Made by a program: the position numbers and the translations under genes. From Panopea generosa (taxonomy: Eukaryota > Mollusca > Bivalvia > Adapedonta > Hiatellidae), in the NCBI GenBank assembly GCA_029582155.1, contig CM055895.1:17040787-17104786 (forward strand): DNA of 64,000 bases, read 5' to 3'. This document shows positions 50,105 to 62,762 of this stretch, in pieces; positions within the stretch are counted from its first letter, which is position 1; each line of letters starts with the position of its first letter. A model generated the notes under the pieces. That model searched no databases. It had not been told where the DNA came from and worked only from the letters and a program-made list of their open reading frames with translations.

Positions 50105-53100
50105 TTGACATGGAAATAGTACGAGAATTAACGATAGCCATAAGCTATAGTCATGTAGACTGTAGTATTGTTTGGTAAGACGTTACGATAGCCATCGTCA
50201 TGTAGGCTGTAGTATTGTTTGGTAAGACGTTACGATAGCTATCGTCATGTAGGCAGTAATTTTGTTTGGTAAGACGTTACGATAGTCTTCGTCATGTAGT
50301 CTGTACTTTGTTTGGTATGACGTTACGATAGCCATAGTCATGTAGGCTGTGGTATTGTTTGGTAAGACGTTACGATAGCCATAGTCATGAAGGCTGTGGT
50401 ATTGTTTGGTAGGACGTCACGATAGCCATATCCATGTACGCCGTGATAATGTTTGGTATGACGTTACGATAGCTATATCCATGTAGGCTGTGATAATGTT
50501 TGGTAAGACGTTACGATAGCCATAGTCATGTAGGCTGTACTATTGTTTGGTAAGACGTTACGATAGCCATCGTCATGTAGGCTGTACTATTGTTTGGTAA
50601 GACGTTACGATAGCCATCGTCATGTAGGCTGTGATAATGTTTGGTAAGACGTTACGATAGCCATAGTCATGTAGGCTGTACTATTGTTTGGTAAGACGTT
50701 ACGATAGCCATCGTCATGTAGGCTGTACTATTGTTTGGTAAGACGTTACGATAGCCATCGTCATGTAGGCTGTGATAATGTTTGGTAAGACGTTACGATA
50801 GCCATAGTCATGTAGGCTGTACTATTGTTTGGTAAGACGTTACGATAGCCATCGTCATGTAGGCTGTACTATTGTTTGGTAAGACGTTACGATAGCCATC
50901 GTCATGTAGGCTGTAGTTTTGTTTGGTATGACGTTACGATAGCCATAGCTATGTAGGCTGTGATATTGTTTGGTAAATGTTACGATAGCCATAGTCATAT
51001 AGGCTGTGATATTGTTTGGTAAGACGTTGCAATAGCCATAGTCATGTAGGCTGTAATATTATTTGGTATGACGTTACAATAACCATAGTTTTGTATGCTG
51101 TAATATTGTTTGGTATGAAGTTACGATAGCCATAGTTATGTAGGCTGTAATATTGTTTGGTAATAATTTACGAAAGCTATAATCATGTAGGCTGTAGTAT
51201 TGTTTGGTATTAATTTATGATAGCCATAGTCATGTAGGTTGTACTATTGTTTGGTAAGACGTTACGATAGCCATAGCCATGCATGTCGTTATATTGTTTG
51301 GTAAGACGTTACGATAGCCATAGCCGTGAAGGCTGTAAAATTGTTTGGTAAGACGTTACGATAGCCATAGTCATGTAGGCTGAAATATTGTTTGGTAAGA
51401 AGTTACGATAGCCATAACCGTGTAGGCTGTACTATTGTTTGGTAAGACGTTACGATAGCCATATTCGTGTAGGCTGTTATATTGTTTGGTAAGACGTTAC
51501 GATAGCCATAGCTATGCATGTCGTAATATTGTTTGGTAAGACGTTACGATAGCCATAGCCATGTAGGCTGTAATATTGTTTTGTAAGAAGTTACGATAGC
51601 TATAGCCATGTAGGCTGTAGTATTGTTTGGTTAGAAGTTACGATAGCCATAGTCATATAGGCTGTACTATTGTTTGGTTATAAGTTACGATATCCATAAT
51701 CATGTCGGCTGTAATAGTGTATGGGAAGAAGTTGCGATAGCCATAGCCATGTAGGCTATAATATTGTTTGGTATGACGTTACAATAGCCATAGTCATGTA
51801 GGCCGTGATATTGATTGGTGAGACTTTACAATAACCATAGCCATGTAGGCTGTGATATTGTTTTTTAAGACGTTACGATAGCCATAGTCATGTAGGCTTT
51901 ACTATTGTTGGGTATGACGTTACGATAGCCATAGCAGTGTAGGCTGAAATATTGTTCGGTAAAACGGTTCGATAGCCAAATTCATGTAGGCTGTGATAGT
52001 GTATGGAAAGAAGTTACGATAGCCATAGTCATGTAGGCTATACTCTTGTTTTGCATGATGGTACGATAGACATAGTCATGTAGGCTATACTATTGTTTAG
52101 TATTACGTAACGATAGCCATAGCCATGTAGGCTGTAATATTGTTTGGTAAGACGTAACGATGGCCATAGCCATGTAGGCTGTACTATTGTTTGGTAAGAC
52201 GATACGATAGCCATAGTCATGTAGGCTGTAATATTGTTTGGTAATAATTGACGATAGCCATAGTCATGTAGGCTGTACTTATTGTTTGGTAAGACGATAT
52301 GATAGCCATCGTCATGTAGGCTGTGCTATTGTTTGGTATGACGCTACGATAGCCATAGCCATGTAGGCCGTCATATTGTTTGGTAATAATTTACGATAGC
52401 CATAGTCATGTAGGCTATAATATTGTTTGGTAAGACGATACAATAGCCATAATCATGTAAGCTGTGATATTGTTTGGTAAGACGTTACGATAGCCATCGT
52501 CATGTAGGCTGTAATAGTATTTGGTAAGACGTTACGATAGCCATAGCCGTGTAGGCTGTAATATTGTTTGGTATGACATTACGATAGCCAAAGCCATGTA
52601 GACTGTGTTATTGTTTGGTATGACGTTACGATAGCCATAGTCATGTAGGCCGTAATATTGTTTGGTAATAATTTACGAAAGTCATAGTCATGTAGGCTAT
52701 AATATTGTTTGGTAAGAAGATACGATAGCCATAGCCATGTAAGATGTGATATTGTTTGGTAAGAAGTTACGATAGCCATCGTCATGTAAGCTGTAATATT
52801 ATTATGTCAGACGTTACGATAGCCATAGCCATGTAGGCTGTAATATTGTTTGGTATGACATTACGATAGCCATAGCTATGTAGGCTGTACTATTGTTTGG
52901 TAAGACGTTACGATAGCCATAATCATGTAGGCTGTACTTTTGTTTGGTTAGACGTTACGATAGCCATAGTCATGTAGGCTGTAGTACTGTTTGGTATGAC
53001 GTTACGATAGCCATAATAATGTAGGATGTAATATTGTTTGGTAAGACGTTACGATAGCCATAGTCATGTAGGCCGTAATATTGTTTGGTATGATGTTACG

Positions 53101-53140
53101 ACAGCCATAGTCATGTAGGCTGTAGTATTGTAAGGTATGA
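50105..53140. repeat. Minisatellite K, 47-bp unit
   Basis: About 64 copies with core GACGTTACGATAGCCATAGT followed by CATGTAGGCTGTAATATTGT and TTGGTAA. Unit variants include ACGATAATCC-type changes, TAATAATTTACGA units and CATCGTCATG versus CATAGTCATG. Between about 50521 and 50920 three variant units form a 141-bp higher-order repeat with nearly three copies (starts at 50521, 50662, 50803). Confidence 0.95.
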
Positions 53141-53149
53141 ATTAATGAT

Positions 53150-53590
53150 AGACACTCAGGCTGTAAATGCTATTTGATAAAATAACCTATAGCCCTTAAG
53201 ACAGTAACAATGTCATATCATTGGAATTCAGTAAAGTAATCAACGCTACAGCATGTTTAAAAAATAAGCATGTACAAGGATTTAATGTAAAGGAAAACTG
53301 CAATGGTAATTCAGTTATAATTTTCATTGATAGTTTGAAATGTTTGAACACATTGGTATTTTTTATAGATAATAGTTGTGTAAAATCTTCGTAGTGTTAT
53401 TTTATGCATGTAATAAGGTTTATACTAAGTAGCTGGTATATATTAAGAAAATATCTGTATCGTGCCAGTTATATCATAGCGTTTCAAATACTTTCTCAGC
53501 AAACACGATTGTTTGGTTGTATAGTGTTAGGGATAGTGTTACAATATAAATCAACTATATATCGAACATCTCACCTGGTTTTTCAATGTA
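53150..53590. other. No gene recognised
   Basis: AT-rich spacer between minisatellite K and the AGT microsatellite. Confidence 0.4.
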
Positions 53591-53594
53591 TATA

Positions 53595-53980
<386 letters not shown>

Positions 53981-54240
53981 TTTATTTAAAGAGGAAATAC
54001 GGTTGGGATAGTCTTCCCTGTGGTCCTCTCTCTATATATAAACTATATGATATATAGGTCGTAAGACCATCTATACTGTGACCGTGTTAATACTATTTAC
54101 ATTGTATATGTATATATAAGACAATACACGTACTAGTAACTGCCAATGTATAGATCCGTATGACAAAAGAAGTAAATGTAGAGTTTGTCAAGGCTGTACG
54201 TAAGGAACTAAATGCTGCGGTAGTGTATATTTATATATAC
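53981..54240. other. Unrecognised spacer
   Basis: AT-rich sequence between the AGT tract and minisatellite L; TATATA-rich. Confidence 0.4.
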
Positions 54241-54570
54241 CGAACAACGCAGTATATACTGTCATGGCATGTATAAATTGTATAACGTAAGAAAATGGTC
54301 ACAGCTTTTGTAGATAACATAGCACTTACATATCTGTCAAAAAAATAAAGGTTATAAAACGCAAAAACTATATACCATCAGAGTATGATTTAGATTTGTA
54401 AAGTGGTAAAGTATAAAAATAGCAAAAAACGAATATACAACAGTCCTCGAAACACAGAGAGCATATATACAAGAAATTCTGTCATTAAATATAGGTCACA
54501 AATATAAGAAATATAATGCAAGAAATACAGTCGCAGTTTTGATTGTAAAAACGCATATACTACTGCCACA
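54241..54570. repeat. Minisatellite L, decayed left flank
   Basis: Poor copies of the L unit (for example GAAATATAATGCAAGAAATA then CAGTCGCAGT near 54510-54540), fading leftwards. Confidence 0.65.
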
Positions 54571-55855
54571 GAAAATTTGACATTATGTTGCAAGAAATAC
54601 CGTCACAGTATATACATAATGTAAAATGCATACACTACTGTTACAGAAATATAGACTTTATAATCCAATAAAATACCGTCACAGTATATACATAATGAAA
54701 AATGCATACACTACTGTTACAGAAATATTGACTTTATAATGCAAGAAATACCGTCACAGTATATGCATAATGTAAAACGCATACACTACTGACACAGCAA
54801 TTCAGACATTATAATGCAAGAAATACCGTCACAGTAAATACATAATGTAAAACTCATACACTACTGACACAGAAACATAGAATTTTTAATGCAAGAAATA
54901 CCGTCACAGTATATACATAATGTAAAACGCATACACTACTGTCACAGCAAATCAGGCATTATAATGCAAGAAATACCGTCACAGTATATACATAATGTAA
55001 AACTCATACACTACTGACACAGAAACATAGAATTTTTAATGCAAGAAATACCGTCACAGTATATACATAATGTAAAACGCATACACTACTGTCACAGCAA
55101 ATCAGGCATTATAATGCAAGAAATACCGTCACAGTATATACATAATGTAAAACTCATACACTACTGACACAGAAATATAGACTTTATAATACAAGAAATA
55201 CCGTCACAGTATATACATAATGTAAAACTCATTCACTACTGACACAGACACATAGACTTTTTAATGCAAGAAATACCGTCACAGTATATAAATAATGTAA
55301 AACTCATACACTACTGACACAGAAATAAAGACTTTATAATGCAAGAAAGACCGTCACAGTAAATACATAATGTAAAACTCATACACTACTGACACAGAAA
55401 CATAGAATTTTTAATGCAAGAAATACCGTCACAGTATATACATAATGTAAAACGCATACACTACTGTCACAGCAAATCAGGCATTATAATGCAAGAAATA
55501 CCGTCACAGTATATACATAATGTAAAACTCATACACTACTGACACAGAAATATAGACTTTATAATACAAGAAATACCGTCACAGTATATACATAATGTAA
55601 AACTCATTCACTACTGACACAGACACATAGACTTTTTAATGCAAGAAATACCGTCACAGTATATACATAATGTAAAACTCATACACTACTGACACAGAAA
55701 TAAAGACTTTATAAAGCATATATATATATATATAATAAATAAGTAAATACGTAATGTAAAACGCATACACTACTGTCACAGTAATGCAAAAAATATTGTC
55801 ACAGCATACACTACTGTCACAGAAATGGAGACAGTAAATTTGTCACAGTATAAAC
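54571..55855. repeat. Minisatellite L, 75-bp unit
   Basis: About 16 copies with core AAATACCGTCACAGTATATA, then CATAATGTAAAACTCATACA and CTACTGACACAG. Unit types differ at AAAACGC or AAAACTC and in the segment after CACAG. A five-unit, 375-bp block (55071-55445) recurs from 55446. The right end degenerates after an AT microsatellite at about 55720. Confidence 0.95.
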
Positions 55856-55859
55856 AGAA

Positions 55860-57750
55860 CAAATAAAGCCGCATTTAGTTTTCGCATTTTGTGTTATCCT
55901 TTTACAAGTAATGCTATATGTAAAACAGTAGCAGTTGTACGCTTCGTCGACATAGATAATATCGGATATATGTTATATATTTTATGATGTGATAATGTTA
56001 TATCCTTCCATATAGATCCCTATTTTTTACGTAATAAAGATAAGCTAATATTGCTCAGCCTTTTAAGCAAGTGTGAATTAAGTTTACAAGTAAGACTGCG
56101 GTTGTTAAATTTTCAACCCTGCGTCTGGGATGTTATCGTAAATATTCGAATAAGTTCGTCTGCGTGACAGAGCTAAATACAACTGCGGTACAGGATGCTT
56201 GGGGGTATGTTTACATAGAATAGCACGTTTTACATTAAAACAGATCGCAGTAAATTAACTATTTTCAGGCATTAATTAATACGCTAGAAAGTATGTAAGA
56301 ACGATTTTTTCTCGTTAATTTTAATGAAATTGTCCTGTAATTTCGATTTTTTTATTGGATGCTTTTCGATAATTTTGACGTAGATTGAATTGTAAAGTGG
56401 GCGTTATATTCGGATTATATCGTTAACACTATGATAGTTTGTGTTTCAATGTAATGCACACGTGGATTAAAGTACGTTGTAAGGTAAATTGTTTACATTT
56501 ATACTCTTTGTGATGTTTGCAAGAAATGAAACGGCAAACCGGGTTATTAAAGAACATAATTGGACTAGTTTTAAATTTGAAATGAGGACGCTTTGATTGA
56601 TTTTGTATTGTTGAATATATCCTGGAAAATAAGTAGATCTGGGCGTACCTGAAACAAATCGAATCTTTTTAATTAAAAAAAATGTAATTTTCTTTTCTTT
56701 ATATTCGTTTTTATTATATGTATTAATAAATATAAATGAAACAAAGAGAACTATATATGGTTGCATTAAACCAGTTCCTATTCCAATATACGAATAAAAC
56801 AGATGGAACCAGTGGCGCAAAACTGGGCCCAAGATCGATGAATCGTGGGCTCGATCCTCTAACAGGACCATGTGTTGAGTCCTTGAACTTGTACTTTATT
56901 TAATATAATTAAGTCTTGTTTTGCCCAGGATGACAACAAATATGATTTATAAAACTTGTAAGAAATTGTTTCTCAATCGATGTAAAATAAATAGTTCAAA
57001 AATTAATACAACGTTTGTATTCATACAAAGCGTCCTTGTGGATTTGAATTGCAATAATATGCCTTAAAAGGTCAGCTGCATCAGTTGTTTCGTATAAGCA
57101 ACATCACAGCTGTTTTATGTTTTAACCTAATTCGATCGCTGCAAAAACAACACCAACTGTACACATTAGTTTGACAGCAACTTGAGGGACGACGTTGTTC
57201 TGTTAAGACTCGGCGGCGGTATTTCTTCTCTTGTAAAACTCGACGACGTCTATGACATGTACAGTTTTGAAAATGATGTTATTAAAACTTAATTGTAACA
57301 GCAGTTAGTACAGTTGGCGCTTAACAAGAGCACGTTAAAGAAACATAGTTTTAAAGTTAGACTTATCTGAATCCAACACTATTTCTTAGCGCATGTGGGA
57401 TATTTAATGTTAAGTTATATCTCAATTGAAAGCTTTGCTTTTATATTTATTATTATTATTATTATTATAATAAGTGAAAGGGTTTAAAATTCACGTTCAG
57501 CAGTCATTTCCTTCCCAGTAAAAGCATAACTCAGAAAATGTTAGCTTGGAGACGTTTGATAAAATATATAAAGAATCTTACATGAGTGCTTTTTTATTAT
57601 TAGTTTTTTTGAACAAGTTAGCAAAAATATAAGATTTTTACCAATGAAATTAGATTAAATAACAAATATAGCACAAATGTTAGATGCTATTCATCCAATA
57701 GCCCAGGAAAAGTGTACATTTACCATATATATGTTAGAAGTTATATGGAT
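55860..57750. other. Mostly unrecognised; SINE head at 56820-56905
   Basis: On the minus strand 56905-56810 holds GAGGATCGAGCCCACG (B-box-like) and GGGCCCAGTTTTGCGCCACT, resembling a tRNA-derived SINE head; the minus-strand 134-codon frame at 56467-56871 begins in it and is not considered a gene. An (ATT)n run lies at about 57447-57468. Confidence 0.4.
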
Positions 57751-57753
57751 TCC

Positions 57754-58035
57754 GTAGAAAGTTCACGTAACTTCTGACCGGCTTAGATTGTTGATCTACT
57801 TTCTCGTTCCGCGGCGCGATATCACTGGCTGAGAAAGTATGACAACATATAATTGTCCTACTTTCTCTGCCAGTAATATCGTACGTTTCTTTTAAATTAA
57901 CTAACATGTAAATTAAAATAGAACGTCATGATTGGCAACAGATGATGACATCCTTCCTCAATTAAAGAAATCGCAATAGGAACGAGAAAGTAAAGCAACA
58001 TCGAAGCCGTTTAGAAGTTACATTGAATTTTCTAC
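57754..58035. mobile_element. Palindromic TIR element (~282 bp)
   Basis: Ends are long imperfect inverted repeats of about 70 bp: GTAGAAAGTTCACGTAACTT at the left pairs with the complement of AAGTTACATTGAATTTTCTA at the right, and CTACTTTCTCGTTCC pairs with GGAACGAGAAAGTA. The centre carries a second inverted pair, CTGGCTGAGAAAGTA and TACTTTCTCTGCCAG. I found no coding sequence or clear target duplication. Confidence 0.65.
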
Positions 58036-58720
58036 TAACCTGTACCTATAAAATACCTGGTATAGAATTTTCCGCCAGTCATCGTATGATGTTTACGTTT
58101 CAAAAATAACGTCATTTTACCATGACAAATCGATGTAATTTAGATATTTTGGTAAATCGGATCTAGTAGCTCGGCAGTTTGCGTATGAGAGCAGAGATGA
58201 GCGGAAAATACCGAGTGATGAATCGGTAGTGATATAGCAGAAGGTTAATATAAAATCATGGTTTATTACACGTCTGCAGAGTTTATTATGTGTACTTAAT
58301 TGCGCGCTTCCTTTTGTGGACGAGTTAAAAATTTAAGATTTCTACATTTGCTCTTTAATGTGATGGGCACCAAATTAGAAATAAAATAGATATATAACTC
58401 AGTCTGTCACAATGAAATATAAATAGTTGTATGTCTGTAAGTTAATGGGATGGTCCAGGACGTTTATTGACTGCGTATGTTGATACATTAATGTTTGATA
58501 TACAGACAAAACTATCGGCTTGTTGATCAGTTCGAGGTGTTTAATTGGTTTTAAATTCAAATCAGAGCAAAATAGAATTTATAATTTAACACACGTAAGT
58601 TGACACTACGAATGCACAAAACCTGTTCGTTTTAAAATGCCTCACTAATACCATATACATTCAGAGACACTGTTATATTTTGCAGAGACATACATTTCTT
58701 GGGTACATAATAGAAATTAC
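58036..58720. other. No gene recognised
   Basis: AT-rich; nothing identified. Confidence 0.4.
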
Positions 58721-58727
58721 AGACATG

Positions 58728-59020
58728 TCATCCTTATTTCAGACACCATGTCGTCCTTATTTCAGACTCAATGTGTTCCTTATTTCGAACACTATGACGT
58801 CCTTATTTCAGACACCATGTCATCCTTATTTCAGACGCCATGTCTTCCTTATTTCAGACACCAAGTAATCCTTATTTTAGACACCATGTCGTCCTTATTT
58901 CGGACACCAAGTCATCCTTATTTTAGACACCAAGTCATCCTTATTTTAGACACCATGTCGTCCTTATTTCAGACACCAAGTCATCCTTATTTTAGACACC
59001 CTGTCATCCTCATTTGAGAT
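58728..59020. repeat. Minisatellite M, 23-bp unit
   Basis: About 13 copies with core TCATCCTTATTTCAGACACC. Beyond 59020 to about 59280 there are scattered related pieces (ACATTTCAGAGACCAT), suggesting an older, decayed extension. Confidence 0.92.
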
Positions 59021-59284
59021 ATTTCAGTAACTACACTGTATATTTAAGTGACCACTTCATACATTTAAGTGACGACTGACGGCTGTTCAGATGCCGCTTC
59101 ATATATTTCAGAGACCATAACGTACATTTCAGAAGATATTTTGTACATTTAAGATACATATTTAAAAATTTTAGAAACAATGTCGTATCTTTTAGAGATC
59201 ACTTTGAATATCCGAGAAAACACAATTGAACATTCCAGAGACCGCCGCGATCACATACGTGTACATTTTAGAGACCATTTCGAT

Positions 59285-59860
59285 GTTTTCGATTTCGTTT
59301 TCGCACTGTTCATTGGGATGTGAACTAATGACCTTTCATATGTATATACATTTGGAATCATATATCCAATATGCCTCACACGACGACAACATCATTATTG
59401 TCAACAACACCAACAAATGTTTGACTAAATGTTTACCTGACCGATTCAATGAAAGCTGACTCAGCAAAAAGCGGACAAAGCAAAATGTTATGTTGTTTTT
59501 CTCGCGTATGATGTCCTACAAGAAATACTATTAAAAATCAACATTGCCATTTGTAGTGAGTGATACACCGGTAGTGTTCTCATTATGTTTTTTGTCAGCA
59601 GACTTTTGTTGGATTTTTTTTTCGATCTATCAAATGTCTACCTACGTTTATTATTCAATAAGTAATATACTTAGTATGCACATAGAAACACATTTCTGTT
59701 CTAGCACATGAGATTTTATCGATTACTTTCCTACTAAATACAACATTGTCCATCAAATGGACTATTGCAGAGAGAAGCGCCATCTTTGTCTATATCATTG
59801 TTTATTTAATGTGCAAATTTGAACAATTAAAACAAGATCGAACAAGTTCAAATTTATTGA
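59285..59860. other. No gene recognised
   Basis: AT-rich; nothing identified. Confidence 0.4.
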
Positions 59861-60330
59861 TTAATCTCACATGAGCCAAACAAAGGCTCACAAGTAAGCA
59901 TGTGAGATTGTTTTGCGTCCGTCGTCTGTCGTCCGTCGTCTGTCGTCCGTTATTAACTTTTGCATTCAAACATCTTCTCTGAAACCGCTTGACAGATGGT
60001 GTAAAGCATTCTTACATTAAGTTCTCGTAAGTTTATTCAAATCGTTATCCCGGGGGCAACGGTTTATTTGTGTATTGAAATGTGTTTTCTGAAATTTAAA
60101 AATGTCATTTCTCGAAAGTGCCGAGCATTGAGCTTTGATATTTTGCACGTATTATTATCTAACCATTTTCTCTCCTGTTTTTTGAAACTATGATCCCAGA
60201 ATCAAAATTTGTCCCGCCTTGTGGTTTAACATGGGGACATTTACAAATCTTCTTCTTAAGGACCGACCATCCAAATGTGGTCACATTTGGTATTAATCTA
60301 ATCAAGAGCTACGATTCATTGGGACCAGTG

Positions 60331-60362
60331 GGGGAGGGGGGGGGGGGGGGGGGGGGGGGGGG
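60331..60362. repeat. Poly-G tract
   Basis: G homopolymer with one early A. Confidence 0.9.
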
Positions 60363-60871
60363 AACAAGGAGTTCTATTTTAGGCATTATTTCAACCATCT
60401 TGTTGTCTGGCGCATTATTTAGTCATAACAGCGGAGAATTGGTTCTTTTAAGGTGATTTAGTATCCATAAGGGACTAGTGTTAGTACGGGCTCCAAAAGG
60501 GATAAATTGTTCTCAAGAACTATCTGATCAGAAACAAATGTTTATATATGGTATAAATGATCCCTATAAATATGGGTTTAACGTTTGTTTAAAAAAGGGT
60601 AAATGTTTATTGGGCTTCAGTAAGGGGACTAAGATTTTTACATGAGAAAAAAATGAAAATCTCATTTTCTCGCTTGTTTTAGAAATCTTTAAGCAACCGT
60701 GAGGTATGTAATATTATACAGTCATAACATATATATTCCTTAAAGGGGATTTAATACACATAAGGGGCCAACACGAGCCCAAAAAAGGTATACGATTGTG
60801 AATTTCCAAAATTATGTTTCTCAAGAAGAAAGCAGTCAAATTTAGTCATATTTGGTATAAATGATCCCTAT

Positions 60872-60872
60872 G

Positions 60873-60920
<48 letters not shown>
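60872..60920. repeat. (TA)n microsatellite
   Basis: TA dinucleotide tract with two GTA interruptions. Confidence 0.9.
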
Positions 60921-60921
<1 letters not shown>

Positions 60922-61512
60922 TTATTAAAGTCTCATCTATGTACAAACATATAAATAAAACATACAGTAAGACATACAACGTACATAGCCATTCAATATT
61001 AGAATTAAAAGAGACTATCAGTAGGGGTTAAAGTTTGTGAAAATAAAGAAGCTAGGGTTCACTGTGACCCGCTACACGGGCTTTATATTGGAATATTATT
61101 TTAGGGTATAGCACAATCATCTTAAGATCCGGAATAGTGTTTGATCATAACAGTGGGGAATGCGTCCTTTAAAGGGCAAATATAGGTCCCAAAAAGGGAT
61201 AAAACTGTGATTTTTTGAATTAATTTATTCTAAGTATAATCGAACCATATGTGCAATAATTCTAAAGTAACCAGAAAAAGTTTAATCTCGATGAATATTC
61301 CTACGTTATGGAAAACACGTTCGTTTTTAAGAATTACAAGCATTTTATCGTTTCTATAGTAACGTACAATAATTGTTTTAAATGCAATGAATATTTTCAA
61401 AGTATGCATGCCCCATTATAAAACAATATGAAGTTCATTCTCTAATGTATTACAAATGATACACTTTCTTCCGTTAATGTTTGTGCATACATATTTAGTC
61501 CATCGGCTGTAT

Positions 61513-61682
61513 TCATTAAATAAGCTACAACAAGGTTATAGCGTTCGAGTCTCGCTCGCTCCAAAAACTTTATGTGGGGGCAGTTTGCCAGTTATCTGTG
61601 GTCTACCACCACCAATAAAACTGGACATCCCATATATTTGAAATATATGAAATGTGTTGAAAATGACAATAAACCCATTGAT
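61513..61682 (+). mobile_element. SINE (family S4), 3' part
   Basis: B-box-like GCGTTCGAGTCTCGC, then ACCACCACCAATAAAACTGG, ACATCCCATATAT and GAAAATGACAATAAACCCA. Same family as 37300-37545 and the SINE split by the LINE. Confidence 0.7.
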
Positions 61683-61742
61683 TATTTAAATATTTCGAAT
61701 ATAACCGAAGAACTACATTAGTTGATTCTTTTTGGAAACAGT

Positions 61743-62040
61743 CGGCCCAGTTAGCTCAGTCGGTAGCGCGTCTGACTGTCAAGCCAAGGACCATGAGTTA
61801 GAATCCCCGCCCCGTCACTGTCTCCGTGATGACTGATATGCGACATTGTGTCTCATGATCATTCGTCTCTCACCGCTGATGCAAGTGGGTAAGTTATCAG
61901 TTATTTGCGGAGATAGGGTGTTCTCGAGTACTTGTTAACCTTTTAATATCCCAGGAAACAGTGGTTAGATTAGCTGATCATCTGTCAGCCCTTGATGACA
62001 TAAAATAACGCTAAATATTCAATCAATCAATCAATCAATA
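61743..62040 (+). mobile_element. tRNA-derived SINE (family S1), copy 4
   Basis: Head CCAGTTAGCTCAGTCGGTAG (A box) and GAGTTAGAATCCCC (mutated B box), body with TATCAGTTATTTGCGGAGAT, end CCCTTGATGACATAAAATAA and a (CAAT)n tail. Confidence 0.88.
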
Positions 62041-62535
62041 TTTTTTTCGCAAACAAGTGACTTTTTCTGGTGTATACTTTTTAGAAACACACTGTATTTT
62101 AGAACATATAGGTACCTTAGGTACCTCAGTAGAAATAAGGATTATTCAAGAATGTATCTTATTTCGTTATTTTTGTTCCTGTAGCTATATAAATGTATTT
62201 TAGAACATACGATAAAACAGTATACAATGAACTCATGCAGAAACACATTTTGTGTTAGAGCATTTTGTTTTTAGTTTTTAAATCATATGGCTATTTACAG
62301 TGTATTCCAGAACAGAGTTTATTTCATAAATTCATGTAAAGATATTTTGTATTTTAGTCGGAGCAAACAGTTTATATCAAATAAACGCATAGTTTCTACT
62401 GCAGTGCTTATTATTTTATTGTGTCGAGTTAAAACTATATTGCATTTTAGTCCGCTCAATTACAAGTCCTAATACAAATTGTATTATAAATCGTTTTGAA
62501 CTATATGTTGTAAAAGAAAAAAGTGTGAACTATTA
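62041..62535. other. No gene recognised
   Basis: AT-rich; contains a GGTACCTTAGGTACC near-palindrome at about 62110. Nothing else. Confidence 0.4.
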
Positions 62536-62546
62536 TTTTATATTTA

Positions 62547-62751
62547 GTTTATACTAATTAATTTTAGCTCTATTGCGGTGACAACTCAGAGCTTATATGA
62601 ACCGCTCTCGAGTCAGCTTCCTGGGTAGAACCAGTACTGAGTGTTGTTTTATGAGATGCCTCGGGTCAAGCGGGGGCTCGGGCTCGAACCTGCAACATAT
62701 GGCGTGAGCAGCCAACACTCTATCCATTGCACTACAGCTCCGCTTCATTTT
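62547..62751 (-). mobile_element. tRNA-derived SINE (family S6)
   Basis: Minus-strand head AGCGGAGCTGTAGTGCAATG (A-box region) and GGTTCGAGCCC (B box), followed by CTCGAGAGCGGTTCATATAA. A candidate 11-bp target duplication TTTTATATTTA lies at 62536-62546 and 62752-62762, although it is AT-rich. Confidence 0.75.
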
Positions 62752-62762
62752 TTTTATATTTA

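Larger units (their letters stand above)
59863..61220. mobile_element. Dispersed repeat with terminal hairpin and internal ~300-bp units
   Basis: Begins with a perfect 11-bp inverted repeat AATCTCACATG (59863-59873) and CATGTGAGATT (59899-59909), enclosing a nested GAGCC/GGCTC stem, then a short CGTCCGTCGTCTGT tandem. Three degraded copies of a unit of about 300 bp follow; landmarks are GGTATAAATGATCCCTAT (near 60551 and 60857; GGTATTAATCTAATC near 60289), AGTCATAACAG and AAAAAGGGATAAA. A G homopolymer (60331-60362) and an AT microsatellite (60872-60920) lie inside. The overall style matches dispersed mollusc repeats, from general familiarity only. Confidence 0.55.

Noticed and set aside
56467..56871. 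134-codon minus-strand open frame
   Set aside because: It begins inside a tRNA-like SINE head and has no recognisable domain.
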